Program-made: the position numbers and the translations under genes | Shown here: positions 16,517 to 24,923 of the stretch, piece after piece | Layout: each line of letters opens with the position of its first letter | Numbering within the stretch: position 1 is the first letter of the stretch | The notes under the pieces: model-generated | What the model was told of the DNA's origin: nothing | The model's input: the letters and a program-made list of their open reading frames with translations, nothing else | Database searches by the model: none | Assembly: GCA_963840725.1 (NCBI GenBank) | Contig: CAWIZY010000016.1 | Span: 806,001 to 870,000, forward strand | DNA from: CAVWDU01 sp963840725 | GTDB lineage: Bacteria; Pseudomonadota; Gammaproteobacteria; Pseudomonadales; Halieaceae | Direction: 5' to 3' | Length of the DNA: 64,000 nt

Positions 16517-17903
16517 GCTTTTCCATCCTCCGGTACAGCGCGGCACGGGTCAGCCCCAGTTCCTTGGCGGCATGAGAAATATTGTAGCGGTGCTGCTGCA
16601 GGGCAGACTGGATCATGCGCCGCTCCATGCGCTCGAGGTTGAGGTCGCTCTCTCCCGCTGGTTCCACGGTGTCCTCCAGAGCGGGGGCTAACCGCGCTGT
16701 CGTCGGCAGGGACAACTGCAAATCGCTCGCCTCGATCTCCCGCTGCTCCGACAGAATCAGTGCCCGCTCCACCGCGTGGCGCAGGGCGCGCACATTCCCC
16801 GGCCAGGTATAGCGTCGCATCGCCTCGCGCGCAGCCGGGGCAAACACCTTTCCGGGTTTGTCATATTTGCGGCTGTACAGGGCGAGATAGTGATCGGCGA
16901 TCTCATCGATATCCCCGGCACGCTTGCGCAGGGGCGGCAAGCTTAGCTCTACGGTATTAAGCCTGAACAGGAGATCCTGGCGGAAGCGGCTCTCATCGGC
17001 TAATTGCTCCCGGGACAGGTTGGTCGCAGAGACGACCCGGATATCGATCGCAATCGGCTCGTTGCTGCCCAGTGGTGTCACCTGGCGTTGCTCCAGAACC
17101 GTCAGCAATTTGGCCTGCAGGTGCAACGGGATATTGCCTATCTCATCGAGAAACAGGGTACCCCCGCTCGCCGCCTCCAGCCGTCCCGTACGGTCACTGT
17201 CAGCACCGGTAAAGGCCCCTTTTCGGTGACCGAACAGCTCGGATTCAAACAGGCTTTCCGCGACGGCCCCGAGGTCCACTGGCATAAATACCGCGCCAGC
17301 GCGCAGGCTCTCCTGATGAAGACGCCGGGCCACCAGCTCCTTACCCGTGCCATTTTCCCCCAGGACCAGGACATTGGCGTCCGTAGGGGCCGAGCGGTTA
17401 ATCAGGGAGAGCACTTTTGCCATCGGTTTGGAACTGCCCAAAAGGGTCTGCTCGACGCTGCCACTGGCAGCCGCCAGAGCCCGGTTAGCGCGCTTTAGCG
17501 ACTGCGCTTCAGAGCGGACCGCCCGCAATTTACAGGCTGCCGACAGTGTCGCCACCACTTTCTCGTTCTGCCAGGGTTTGGCAACGAAATCGGTGGCGCC
17601 CTCTTTCATGGCTTCAACCGCCAGCGCCATACTCCCGTGCGCGGTAATCATCACTACCACCGCATCGGGGTCGAGCTCGAGAATCCGCGATAACCAGGCA
17701 AACCCCTGGCGACCACTACTCTCACCCGGCGAAAAATTCATATCCAGAAGAATCGCATCAAAGTTATGCCTGGCCATGAGCACAGGAATCTGTTCGGGAT
17801 CGGAACAGGTCTGCACATTCCCGAACTCACGCTTCAACAACAGTTTGCCCGCGACGAGGATATCCTCGTCGTCATCAACTATCAGTACATGTGGCTGCCG
17901 CAC
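16506..17903 (-). CDS. Sigma-54-dependent response regulator (NtrC family)
   Basis: 465 residues in three domains. The receiver domain (VLIVDDDEDILVAGKLL; phospho-Asp in AILLDMNFS; Lys in DFVAKPWQ) comes first. The AAA+ domain has Walker A GENGTGKE, the sigma-54-contacting GAFTGA loop (KGAFTGADSDRTG) and Walker B GGTLFLDEIGN. A Fis-type helix-turn-helix ends the protein (NISHAAKELGLTRAALYRRM). Phosphorylation should trigger oligomerisation and activation of sigma-54 RNA polymerase. The divergent intergenic region holds a sigma-54 promoter and two dyads that are its probable enhancer sites. Confidence 0.94.
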   Translation of the reverse strand: MRQPHVLIVDDDEDILVAGKLLLKREFGNVQTCSDPEQIPVLMARHNFDAILLDMNFSPGESSGRQGFAWLSRILELDPDAVVVMITAHGSMALAVEAMKEGATDFVAKPWQNEKVVATLSAACKLRAVRSEAQSLKRANRALAAASGSVEQTLLGSSKPMAKVLSLINRSAPTDANVLVLGENGTGKELVARRLHQESLRAGAVFMPVDLGAVAESLFESELFGHRKGAFTGADSDRTGRLEAASGGTLFLDEIGNIPLHLQAKLLTVLEQRQVTPLGSNEPIAIDIRVVSATNLSREQLADESRFRQDLLFRLNTVELSLPPLRKRAGDIDEIADHYLALYSRKYDKPGKVFAPAAREAMRRYTWPGNVRALRHAVERALILSEQREIEASDLQLSLPTTARLAPALEDTVEPAGESDLNLERMERRMIQSALQQHRYNISHAAKELGLTRAALYRRMEKHGL

Positions 17904-17939
17904 TGTTTATACCCGCTGTCTGGGAAAGCATCCCCCAAG

Positions 17940-17976
17940 TGTCCGCTATCGTACAGTGCCTGTCCGATTCCGTACA
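17940..17976. promoter_or_regulatory. Twin dyads, candidate enhancer (UAS) for the sigma-54 activator
   Basis: TGTCCGCTATCGTACA (17940-17955) and TGTCCGATTCCGTACA (17961-17976) share 13 of 16 bases. Each is an imperfect palindrome of the form TGTnCG-N4-CGnACA. The two start 21 bp apart, two helical turns, so bound dimers would lie on the same DNA face. They are about 65-100 bp upstream of the sigma-54 promoter and beside the activator gene start. Confidence 0.65.
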
Positions 17977-18039
17977 TTATCGGCCGTCTCCGCTTAAACG
18001 AATATAAAATATAGTTATATATATCAAGGGCTTAAAAAC

Positions 18040-18055
18040 TGGCACCGTTATTGCT
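18040..18055 (+). promoter_or_regulatory. Sigma-54 promoter (-24/-12) of the HlyD/ABC operon
   Basis: TGGCACCGTTATTGCT matches the sigma-54 consensus TGGCACG-N4-TTGC(A/T) at every informative position except the seventh (C instead of G). The GG (18041-18042) and GC (18053-18054) elements have the obligatory 10-bp spacing. Expected transcription start is near 18066. It rules out translation from the TTG at 18056 and supports the ATG at 18122. Confidence 0.85.
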
Positions 18056-18121
18056 TTGTCTAAACAAACGGCAACAACCGAATCACGTCAAGCAGCTCCA
18101 CCGGGCAGGGGTGAACGCAAA

Positions 18122-19450
18122 ATGGGTACCGTCAGATCTATGGAAAAACTCCCTGAGGGCAGTACGGGCAGTGGCGCACCCTCGGGCATCGCGATGGACC
18201 GGCAGATCAGTAAACCACGGCTGTCCCGTGGCATGCTCGCCGGGCTTGCCGCAGCTACCCTGGCGCTGCTGGCTGCCGGCTGGTTATTGACGAGGGCAGA
18301 CGGCCGCAGCCTCAGTATCGCCAACAGCCGTCTCATCATAGCGCCGGTGAGCGCCGGTATTTTCGAGGACACCATTCCCGTCCGCGCTCGTGTCGCACCC
18401 TTGAAAACCGTTTACCTGGATGCGGTGAAGGGCGGCAGGGTCGAGGAGGTACTGGCCGAGGACGGCGCCGAGGCCAGCGCTGGCCAGACCATTGTCCGAC
18501 TGTCCAACTCCGACCTGCAGCTAAGCGTCATGAACACTGAATCACGGGTCATGGAGCAACTCAATACCATGCGCGACCAGGAGCTGAGACTGGAGCAGAA
18601 CCGGTTGGGGCACAAACGCACTCTGGTGGAGGTCGACTACCAGATTCGCCGCTTACAACGCGAGATTCGGCGCCGCGAGGAACTGCTCAAAAAGGGCCAT
18701 GCGGCGCAGTCCGACTATGAGGACCTGACCGACGAATTGCGTTACTACCGCGCGCGCCGAGCAGTCACGCTGGACAGCCAGGCCTCAGATGAGCGCCTGA
18801 TGGCAAACCAGTTGGCCTTTTTCAAAAACAACGCGGTGATGATGGAAGAAAACCTCCGCTTTGCCCGGCAAAGCCTGGAAGAGATGAACGTACGCGCTCC
18901 GGTTGCCGGCAAACTCTCGGGTTTTGACCTGGAGGTTGGCCAGAGTGTCGCCAGGGGCGAGCGAATAGGCCAGATCGATAACGCCGATCAGTTCAAGCTG
19001 GTGGCCAATATCGATGAATTTTATCTCTCACGAGTGGATCTGGAACAACAGGTGACCTTTCAACAAGACGATCGTGACTACACACTGCGGGTGGCAAAGA
19101 TCTATCCCAATGTCGAGGGCGGCCAGTTCCAGGTCGACATGCAATTCGTTGACGCCACGCCCACCGACCTTCGCCGCGGCCAAACAATACAGGCCAAGCT
19201 GACTCTGGGCGATGCCAGCGAAGCACTGCTGATTCCTAACGGAACCTTTTTCCAGGACACCGGTGGCCAGTGGATATTCGTCGTCAGCCCCGATGGCGTC
19301 GCGGCGGACAGACGGGCCGTGCGGCTGGGGCGTCGTAACCGGGACCATATCGAAGTACTCGAAGGTCTGAACCAGGGGGAGCAGGTGATTGTTTCACCCT
19401 ACAGCGGCTTCCAGAACATGGAGCGCCTGGTTCTGAGCCAGGGTGCCTAG
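18122..19450 (+). CDS. HlyD/MFP-family periplasmic adaptor subunit of ABC efflux system
   Basis: About 442 residues from the ATG at 18122, which has an AGGGG ribosome site 10 bp upstream. A single N-terminal membrane anchor (MLAGLAAATLALLAAGWLL) is followed by a barrel-sandwich/lipoyl half (KTVYLDAVKGGRVEEVLAEDGAEASAGQTIVRL). A long coiled-coil hairpin covers about 100 residues and includes EIRRREELLKKGHAAQSDYE. The second half-motif is MNVRAPVAGKLSGFDLEVGQSV, and a beta-barrel/membrane-proximal end follows. This is the architecture of MacA-like adaptors. The TAG stop lies in the CTAG target duplication of the MITE that follows. It sits directly downstream of the sigma-54 promoter. Confidence 0.88.
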   Translation: MGTVRSMEKLPEGSTGSGAPSGIAMDRQISKPRLSRGMLAGLAAATLALLAAGWLLTRADGRSLSIANSRLIIAPVSAGIFEDTIPVRARVAPLKTVYLDAVKGGRVEEVLAEDGAEASAGQTIVRLSNSDLQLSVMNTESRVMEQLNTMRDQELRLEQNRLGHKRTLVEVDYQIRRLQREIRRREELLKKGHAAQSDYEDLTDELRYYRARRAVTLDSQASDERLMANQLAFFKNNAVMMEENLRFARQSLEEMNVRAPVAGKLSGFDLEVGQSVARGERIGQIDNADQFKLVANIDEFYLSRVDLEQQVTFQQDDRDYTLRVAKIYPNVEGGQFQVDMQFVDATPTDLRRGQTIQAKLTLGDASEALLIPNGTFFQDTGGQWIFVVSPDGVAADRRAVRLGRRNRDHIEVLEGLNQGEQVIVSPYSGFQNMERLVLSQGA

Positions 19451-19546
19451 GGCACCTCTGAACAATGGCAATGCGCTCAGGCTTTCAGGCAGATTCGCAA
19501 TCAAGGCTCCGCTGAGCGCGATTGCCATTATTCAGAGGTTCCCTAG
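19447..19546. mobile_element. Complete MITE-like element (about 92 bp) with CTAG duplication
   Basis: Terminal inverted repeats GGCACCTCTGAACAATGG and (reverse complement of the right end) GGAACCTCTGAATAATGG extend with gaps to about 30 bp. CTAG flanks both ends (19447-19450 and 19543-19546), the target type duplicated by IS5-group transposases. It has no coding capacity. It is inserted between hlyD and the ABC ATPase gene and its dyad symmetry allows a long hairpin in the operon mRNA. A one-ended copy lies at 13579-13630. Confidence 0.78.
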
Positions 19547-19578
19547 TATTCAACGCTTTTATTCAAGGAGATAGCACC

Positions 19579-20259
19579 ATGCTGCAACTCAACGATCTGT
19601 CCAAAATCTACCGTACCGACGAAGTGGAAACAGTGGCCCTCGACAGGGTAAATATCGTCATCGAGAAGGGCGAATTCGCGGCCATTATGGGGCCGTCAGG
19701 CTGCGGCAAATCCACCCTGCTCAACGTTATCGGAATGCTGGACCGACCGGACTCCGGCGCCTATCTATTTGAGGGTGAAGACGTGGCGGGCTACGGTGAA
19801 AGCCGGCTCAGCCAGATCCGTAAACGCAACATCGGTTTCATATTTCAAAACTTCAACCTTATAGACGAACTGAGCGTGCGGGAAAACATCGAACTGGCGC
19901 TGCTCTACCACAACATCAGCGCGAGCGAACGCAAGCTGCGCACCGACCAGGTCATGGACAAGGTCGGCATTGCTCATCGGGCCAAACACCGACCCAGCCA
20001 GTTGTCCGGTGGCCAGCAGCAGCGCGTTGCCGTAGCCCGTGCCGTGGTGGGTGACCAGAGCCTGATTCTGGCCGATGAACCGACCGGCAATCTGGACAGC
20101 GTCCACGGGCAGGAGGTGATGGCAATGTTACGCACCCTGAATGACGAGGGCACGACTATCGTTATGGTCACCCATTCATCAGCCCACGCCGACTACGCCA
20201 GGCGCACGATCAACTTGTTCGACGGCCAGGTGGTGACTCAGAGCCGCCGCGCCGCCTGA
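19579..20259 (+). CDS. ABC transporter ATP-binding protein, MacB/LolD type
   Basis: 226 residues from the ATG at 19579 with an AAGGAG ribosome site 8 bp upstream. Walker A is GPSGCGKST, the Q loop is FIFQNFNLIDELSVREN, the signature is QLSGGQQQRVAVARA, and Walker B is LILADEPTGNLDS with the H loop VMVTHSS. The phrase LADEPTGNLDS is typical of the MacB/LolD/FtsE group. With the adjacent HlyD adaptor and FtsX-type permease it forms a tripartite exporter for a peptide, antibiotic, lipid or envelope component. The substrate is unknown. Confidence 0.93.
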   Translation: MLQLNDLSKIYRTDEVETVALDRVNIVIEKGEFAAIMGPSGCGKSTLLNVIGMLDRPDSGAYLFEGEDVAGYGESRLSQIRKRNIGFIFQNFNLIDELSVRENIELALLYHNISASERKLRTDQVMDKVGIAHRAKHRPSQLSGGQQQRVAVARAVVGDQSLILADEPTGNLDSVHGQEVMAMLRTLNDEGTTIVMVTHSSAHADYARRTINLFDGQVVTQSRRAA

Positions 20260-20312
20260 ACCTGCGGCTGCAACCACACCGCCCTATCAGACAGACTACC
20301 CGGGACACGAGA

Positions 20313-22748
20313 ATGCTATCCAACTACGTCAAGCTCGCGCTGAGAAACCTCGCCAAGAACCGGCTCTATGCCGTCATCAATATTGTCGGACTGGCCATCG
20401 GCCTGGCGGTATTTCTGTTCGGCAACCTACTGGCAGGCTACGAGCGCAACCACGACTACATGTACCCCAACCGCGACCAGATTTTTACTGCCAGCAGCAA
20501 GTTCTCCCCGGACGCAAATGTCGGCGTCCTGGAGATCGACAGTATCTATTCGGCGATGGCGCCCCTGATCCGCAACGAAGTAGATGCCATCGAGGCGATA
20601 GCCCGAACCAAACACCGTGAATATCTGATCTCCATTGGCGAGGACAGTTTTTACCAGTCAGTTACTTTCGCCGATTCTGACCTGACGCGGATTTTCGAGT
20701 TCAACTACCTGTCCGGCGGTCCGGAAGCCCTGGACGACCCCAGTGCCGTTATCCTGAGCGCCTCACTGGCGCAGAAGTTGTTCGGTTCCGTTTCGGTCGC
20801 CGGCAAGACCTTGTCGCTGGACCACGAACATGATTTTCGGGTCGCTGCGGTCGTTGAGGACCTGCCTCAGGACAGTCACTTCACCTCCAGCCTGATGGGC
20901 GGCGATGTGGAGATGTTTGCCTCACTGAAGGCGCTGAGCGCGATGACCGACGAAGATTTCGCAAGCGACTGGGGCAACCTGTCCATGGGCGAACTGACCT
21001 ATATGTTGCTGCCTGAAGACAAGTCCGGGGAATGGCTGGAAGACCAGATTAATGCGATATTCCAACGCAATGCGGACGCGGACCAGCAGGAATTCATCCC
21101 GGGGTTGAAGGTGCACCCGTTGGTAGATGCCAATACCATGATCTGGCAAGCCACCGGGATTCCAGCGATAGACTCGATCCGAATACTGGGATTGATGGTG
21201 CTCATAATCGCCTGCGTCAACTACACCAATCTCGCTACCGCCCAGAGCTTTGGCCGGGCCCGGGAGGTGGGCCTGCGCAAAACCTTTGGCGCCAGCCGCC
21301 GGCAACTTCTGCTCCAGTTCCTGATTGAGAGCCTGACCACTGCGGTGATTGCCATGCTATTGGCAGTCGCCTGCCTGGAGGTCATGATACCCCTGTTTAA
21401 CCAGTGGTCTGGCAAAAACCTGACCCTGAATTACCTGCAGGTTGCACCCTTTCTGGTGCTAACCGCTGTGTTAGTCGGACTCCTGGCGGGTGCCTATCCC
21501 GCGTTGATGATCACCCGCTTAACACCTATCGATAGCTTGCGAAACTCCCTGCAACTGGGCGCCCGCGGCGGTCTCTTTCGCAGTGTGATGATCGCTGTAC
21601 AGTTCTCGCTATCTATTTTTATGCTGGCAATCGTGCTTGTGGTGTATTTTCAGAACCGCATGATAGAGCAATCCAGCGAGATCTTTCCGAAAGCACAAAT
21701 CGTCCTGCTGGAGCGTGTCGCCGTAGAGGAAATCAGGCAGCGCCATGAGACCTTGCAGAACCAATTGATCGCACTGCCCGGGGTAGAAAATGCCAGCTTC
21801 TCCAGCCAGGTGCCGTTTCAACAAAGCAACAGATCGAACGAGGTCAGCCTGACGGCGGGAGACCAATCCTCCACCGTGATCATGCAGAGTGTCTCGATCG
21901 ACACGGGATTCCTGGAGACCTACAGTATTCCCCTGCTGGCAGGCCGCGCCCTCAGCAGGGATATCAGCAATGACATTCGCCTTGCGGAGTCAAAGCAGGT
22001 CAACGTATTGGTCAACGAGTTGGCCATGAAGAACCTCGGATTTGCCGCGTCCGACGACGCGCTGGGCCAGTCCTACTTCAACCTGCCCGATGAAGAGGAC
22101 GAGGATCAGGAGCCGGTACAGTTCACCATTGTGGGCATAGTGCCCAGTCAGAACTTTCTGGGCCTGCACAACAAGCTCAAGCCGATGTCATTTTTCATCG
22201 AGCCGGCAATCAATCAGATGGCCTCGATTCGAGTCAGTGGCGACAACCTCCCTGCCACCCTGGCTGCCATCGAAACAGTATGGGAACAGATCAACCCCGA
22301 CTACCCCATTCAACAGAGCTTTCTCGACGACACCTTCAATGATGTCTACGTCGTCTTTCGCACTATCAACAAGGTACTGGCCGGCTTTGCCCTGCTGGCC
22401 TTGTCGCTGGCTCTGATCGGCTTGTTTGGATTGGCGGCCTACATGGCACAGCGACGCACCCGGGAGATCGGCATCCGCAAAATACTGGGCGCCCGAGTCG
22501 ACCAGATTGTCCGCCTGCTGGTCTGGCAGTTTTCTCTGCCGGTACTGTGGTCGCTGGTGGTGGCCATACCGCTGGCCTGGTTCCTCTCCGGCACGTACCT
22601 GAATTTTTTCCATGAACGCACCAGCGCGCTGCCGTTGATCATCGTGATGGCCAGCGCTATTGGCCTGGTGACAGCCTGGCTAATCGTCGCCGGCCATGCG
22701 CTGCGGATTGCCAGCGCCAGCCCCATTCAGTCGCTGCGCTACGAGTAA
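20313..22748 (+). CDS. ABC transporter permease, FtsX/MacB-type
   Basis: 811 residues. It has an N-terminal membrane helix (RLYAVINIVGLAIGLAVFLFG) and a large periplasmic MacB-like core domain. A block of three helices follows (RILGLMVLIIACVNYTNLATA; AREVGLRKTFGASRRQLLLQF), then a further periplasmic domain. The C-terminal FtsX repeat has GLFGLAAYMAQRRTREIGIRKILGA and a closing SPIQSLRYE. This duplicated architecture (two FtsX modules, ~800 residues) is typical of permeases in HlyD-MacB-like exporters regulated by NtrC-type activators. It follows the ATPase by 53 bp. Confidence 0.9.
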   Translation: MLSNYVKLALRNLAKNRLYAVINIVGLAIGLAVFLFGNLLAGYERNHDYMYPNRDQIFTASSKFSPDANVGVLEIDSIYSAMAPLIRNEVDAIEAIARTKHREYLISIGEDSFYQSVTFADSDLTRIFEFNYLSGGPEALDDPSAVILSASLAQKLFGSVSVAGKTLSLDHEHDFRVAAVVEDLPQDSHFTSSLMGGDVEMFASLKALSAMTDEDFASDWGNLSMGELTYMLLPEDKSGEWLEDQINAIFQRNADADQQEFIPGLKVHPLVDANTMIWQATGIPAIDSIRILGLMVLIIACVNYTNLATAQSFGRAREVGLRKTFGASRRQLLLQFLIESLTTAVIAMLLAVACLEVMIPLFNQWSGKNLTLNYLQVAPFLVLTAVLVGLLAGAYPALMITRLTPIDSLRNSLQLGARGGLFRSVMIAVQFSLSIFMLAIVLVVYFQNRMIEQSSEIFPKAQIVLLERVAVEEIRQRHETLQNQLIALPGVENASFSSQVPFQQSNRSNEVSLTAGDQSSTVIMQSVSIDTGFLETYSIPLLAGRALSRDISNDIRLAESKQVNVLVNELAMKNLGFAASDDALGQSYFNLPDEEDEDQEPVQFTIVGIVPSQNFLGLHNKLKPMSFFIEPAINQMASIRVSGDNLPATLAAIETVWEQINPDYPIQQSFLDDTFNDVYVVFRTINKVLAGFALLALSLALIGLFGLAAYMAQRRTREIGIRKILGARVDQIVRLLVWQFSLPVLWSLVVAIPLAWFLSGTYLNFFHERTSALPLIIVMASAIGLVTAWLIVAGHALRIASASPIQSLRYE

Positions 22749-22847
22749 ACAAGAAATATAGCTACCGTTCTCGCGCCCGCTGTATGATGACTGAGTCAGT
22801 CAACCCCAATCCGGGCCAGCGGGCTGTCGCTGCAAGGAGACCTACCG

Positions 22848-23516
22848 ATGTTTGCTAGAATGAGATCCTCACGCAGCGCGGGCGTGGTTGGCGAGTTGTT
22901 GATGATCGTTGTGGGCATCAATATCGCGCTCTGGTTCGAAGGCAAGTTCGAGGATATCCAGGATGCCGAGAGCGAACAGCAATACCTGCAGGGGCTTCAC
23001 GACGACCTCAAGGTGGACGTTGCAAGGTTAGAGAGCCTGATAAACTTCAACAAGTCCAAAGTAGCCACGCTGAGCGAGCTGATGCCACAACTGGAGACGC
23101 TGGCAGAAGCGCCGCCCGAGGTAGTCGCCGGCGCCATCTTCGAGCCTTCCGGATACGACTTCTTCCAACCCGCAAATTTCACCTATCGATCCATGCAGGA
23201 AAGCGGCGATTTCCGGCTACTGTCCAGTGCCGAAACCAAGGAAGCCCTACTACGGCTCGCCCGCCGATACCGCGAAATCGAGTTGCTGCAGCAGAACTTT
23301 ATCCAGGCACTCGACGACTCCTACATTCCTCTCATGATGAAGAGTTTCGATATTGCGCAGATGCGCGTCGCCGATCCTGACTTCCTGAACAACCTGATAT
23401 TTCGAAACTTTTATGCCTTCACCATCCAGGAAACCGAACAGCGAAACGCCCATAGCCAGGCGGCCAGGGATCAGGCCCAGGCCCTGCTGGAGCAAATCGG
23501 GGCGCAGATCCGGTAG
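22848..23516 (+). CDS. DUF6090-like membrane-anchored protein
   Basis: 222 residues with an AAGGAG ribosome site. An N-terminal hydrophobic segment (GVVGELLMIVVGINIALWFE) precedes a helical domain opening with ESEQQYLQGLHDDLKVDVARL. This layout (GE-VVGI-IAL followed by Y-L-L--DL--D) resembles the uncharacterised DUF6090 family. The rest is helical with no catalytic motif visible. It follows the exporter permease by 99 bp on the same strand, so it may belong to the same transcript. The function is unknown. Confidence 0.6.
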   Translation: MFARMRSSRSAGVVGELLMIVVGINIALWFEGKFEDIQDAESEQQYLQGLHDDLKVDVARLESLINFNKSKVATLSELMPQLETLAEAPPEVVAGAIFEPSGYDFFQPANFTYRSMQESGDFRLLSSAETKEALLRLARRYREIELLQQNFIQALDDSYIPLMMKSFDIAQMRVADPDFLNNLIFRNFYAFTIQETEQRNAHSQAARDQAQALLEQIGAQIR

Positions 23517-23530
23517 GTGCGGGGTGCCAG

Positions 23531-23573
23531 GCCAGGAGAGTGCCAGGAGAGTGCCAGGAGAGTGCCAGGCAGA
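23531..23573. repeat. 11-bp tandem repeat GCCAGGAGAGT
   Basis: Three exact copies at 23531-23541, 23542-23552 and 23553-23563 with a partial fourth, in the 102-bp gap before the UbiA-type gene. Each unit contains an AGGAG that resembles a ribosome site, but none is correctly spaced from the ATG at 23619. Confidence 0.8.
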
Positions 23574-23618
23574 CCTGTTTGCCGTGTTATATTCTGAGTA
23601 GGTGATCAGGACTGACGG

Positions 23619-24536
23619 ATGAACAACAATTTTCGCCAGGGCGTTTGGCGTCTGGCAGATCCCAAAATTTCCCTGGCCTCTTTCGCCGGTCTGTTTCTGT
23701 CTGCCTGTATGGCGGCCGCAGACCATGGGCTCAGCCCCCTGTGGCTGACCGTGACGATCGCGGCAGTATTCGCCATAGAAGTTGCAAAGAACGCTTACGG
23801 GGAGATTGTCGACTACGACAGCGGTACCGATCTGGCTGTAGCTGACGCCGACCGCAGCCCCTTTTCGGGGGGCAAGCGAGTGCTCGTTGATGGGCTATTA
23901 ACACGCCAGCAGGCCAGTCACATCGCTCTTGTGTGTTACCTTGCCACCATGATTCTCGGCCTGGGTATCTTGTGGCTGCGAGAGCCCCGGGTCCTGTCTT
24001 TCGGGCTGATTGGTATGGCCCTGGCCTGGTACTATCACGGAGGGTCTCTGCGTTTGTCCTACCGCGGCCTGGGCGAGCTTGCGGTGGTCCTGTGCTACGG
24101 GCCGCTGGTGGTGTGTGGCTGCTATCTGGTCCAGACCGGCGGGCTCAGTGCCCCGGTGATCCAGGTTTCAGTTTCGCTGGGCATCCTGGTAGGAGCCTTC
24201 CTTTGGATTAACCAATTTCCGGATTACCACGCCGACAAGTCTTCGGGTAAACGCAACCTGGTGGTGCGACTGGGGCTGGACCGGGCTGCCCTTGGCTACA
24301 TTGTGATTCTCGCCAGCGGCTACTTCCTGCTGACTCTCACTGGCCTTGTCTACCCACACTGCACAGGCCTGCTGTGGGGCTTGATTGGTGCCCCGGCGGC
24401 ATTGTTCTCGGGCTGGCGCGCACTGCGCTGCGCAAGCGATACGCGGATGCTGATCTCGGCCCAGGTTGCCTGCCTCGCCAGTTTTGTGCTGATGGCGATT
24501 GGCGCCGGCCTCGGCTACCTGTTCACGGTGGGATGA
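23619..24536 (+). CDS. UbiA-family prenyltransferase (MenA-like)
   Basis: 305 residues with about nine membrane helices. The first Asp-rich motif is in KNAYGEIVDYDSGTDLAVAD, and the second in NQFPDYHADKSSGKRN. Both coordinate Mg-prenyl diphosphate in the UbiA superfamily. The KRNLVVRLG segment after motif 2 is typical of the MenA/1,4-dihydroxy-2-naphthoate branch. No other menaquinone genes are nearby, so the aromatic acceptor is uncertain. Location in the inner membrane. Confidence 0.8.
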   Translation: MNNNFRQGVWRLADPKISLASFAGLFLSACMAAADHGLSPLWLTVTIAAVFAIEVAKNAYGEIVDYDSGTDLAVADADRSPFSGGKRVLVDGLLTRQQASHIALVCYLATMILGLGILWLREPRVLSFGLIGMALAWYYHGGSLRLSYRGLGELAVVLCYGPLVVCGCYLVQTGGLSAPVIQVSVSLGILVGAFLWINQFPDYHADKSSGKRNLVVRLGLDRAALGYIVILASGYFLLTLTGLVYPHCTGLLWGLIGAPAALFSGWRALRCASDTRMLISAQVACLASFVLMAIGAGLGYLFTVG

Positions 24537-24689
24537 TCCGGTGCGCTGCAGTTCTGTGGAGTGAGACCGGGCCGTTCCGGTGGGGAAGAGAATCCCCTGA
24601 ACCAGCGATCAGCCGGCCTGTGATCCCGGTGACGATTCTGCGGTGATCGCGTGAGATAAACCTGTCCAGACAGTGCTGCCGCTCCAGGT

Positions 24690-24923
24690 TCAGGCTATCC
24701 CCTCATCAGTCAGTGCCTCGGCCACCCGCTGCGCTACCGGTGACAAACCTTCTCCACCCCCCTGCCAGTAATCCTGCAATTCGCGGCGCATGGCTGGCGT
24801 CCAGAAACGCCGCAGGTGCTGCTCGGTTTGCTCTGCCGCCATGACCGGGTCACGCGCTTCCCCGAGGTTGAGGGTAATCTGGTTGACCATCCGCACGAGA
24901 TGTCGCACTTGTTCATTGGCCAT
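24690..24923 (-). CDS. fdsD: Formate dehydrogenase delta subunit
   Basis: 77 residues from the ATG at 24923 (MANEQVRHLVRMVNQI), overlapping the fdhD 3' end by 11 bp. The family motif pattern is visible: a first helix with MVNQITLNLG, then AAEQTEQHLRRFWTPAMRREL and a C-terminal LSPVAQRVAEAL. FdsD is a small cytoplasmic subunit of NAD-dependent FdsABGD formate dehydrogenases needed for assembly. It is the last gene of the operon. Confidence 0.88.
   Translation of the reverse strand: MANEQVRHLVRMVNQITLNLGEARDPVMAAEQTEQHLRRFWTPAMRRELQDYWQGGGEGLSPVAQRVAEALTDEGIA

Noticed and set aside
18056..18121. TTG start at 18056 giving a 464-residue HlyD protein
   Set aside because: The TTG overlaps the -12 element of the sigma-54 promoter and would be upstream of the transcription start.
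15164..24536. Defence or toxin-secretion island
   Set aside because: Only a two-component system, an ABC exporter, a DUF6090-like protein and a prenyltransferase are present; no nuclease, toxin or phage-related gene is found.
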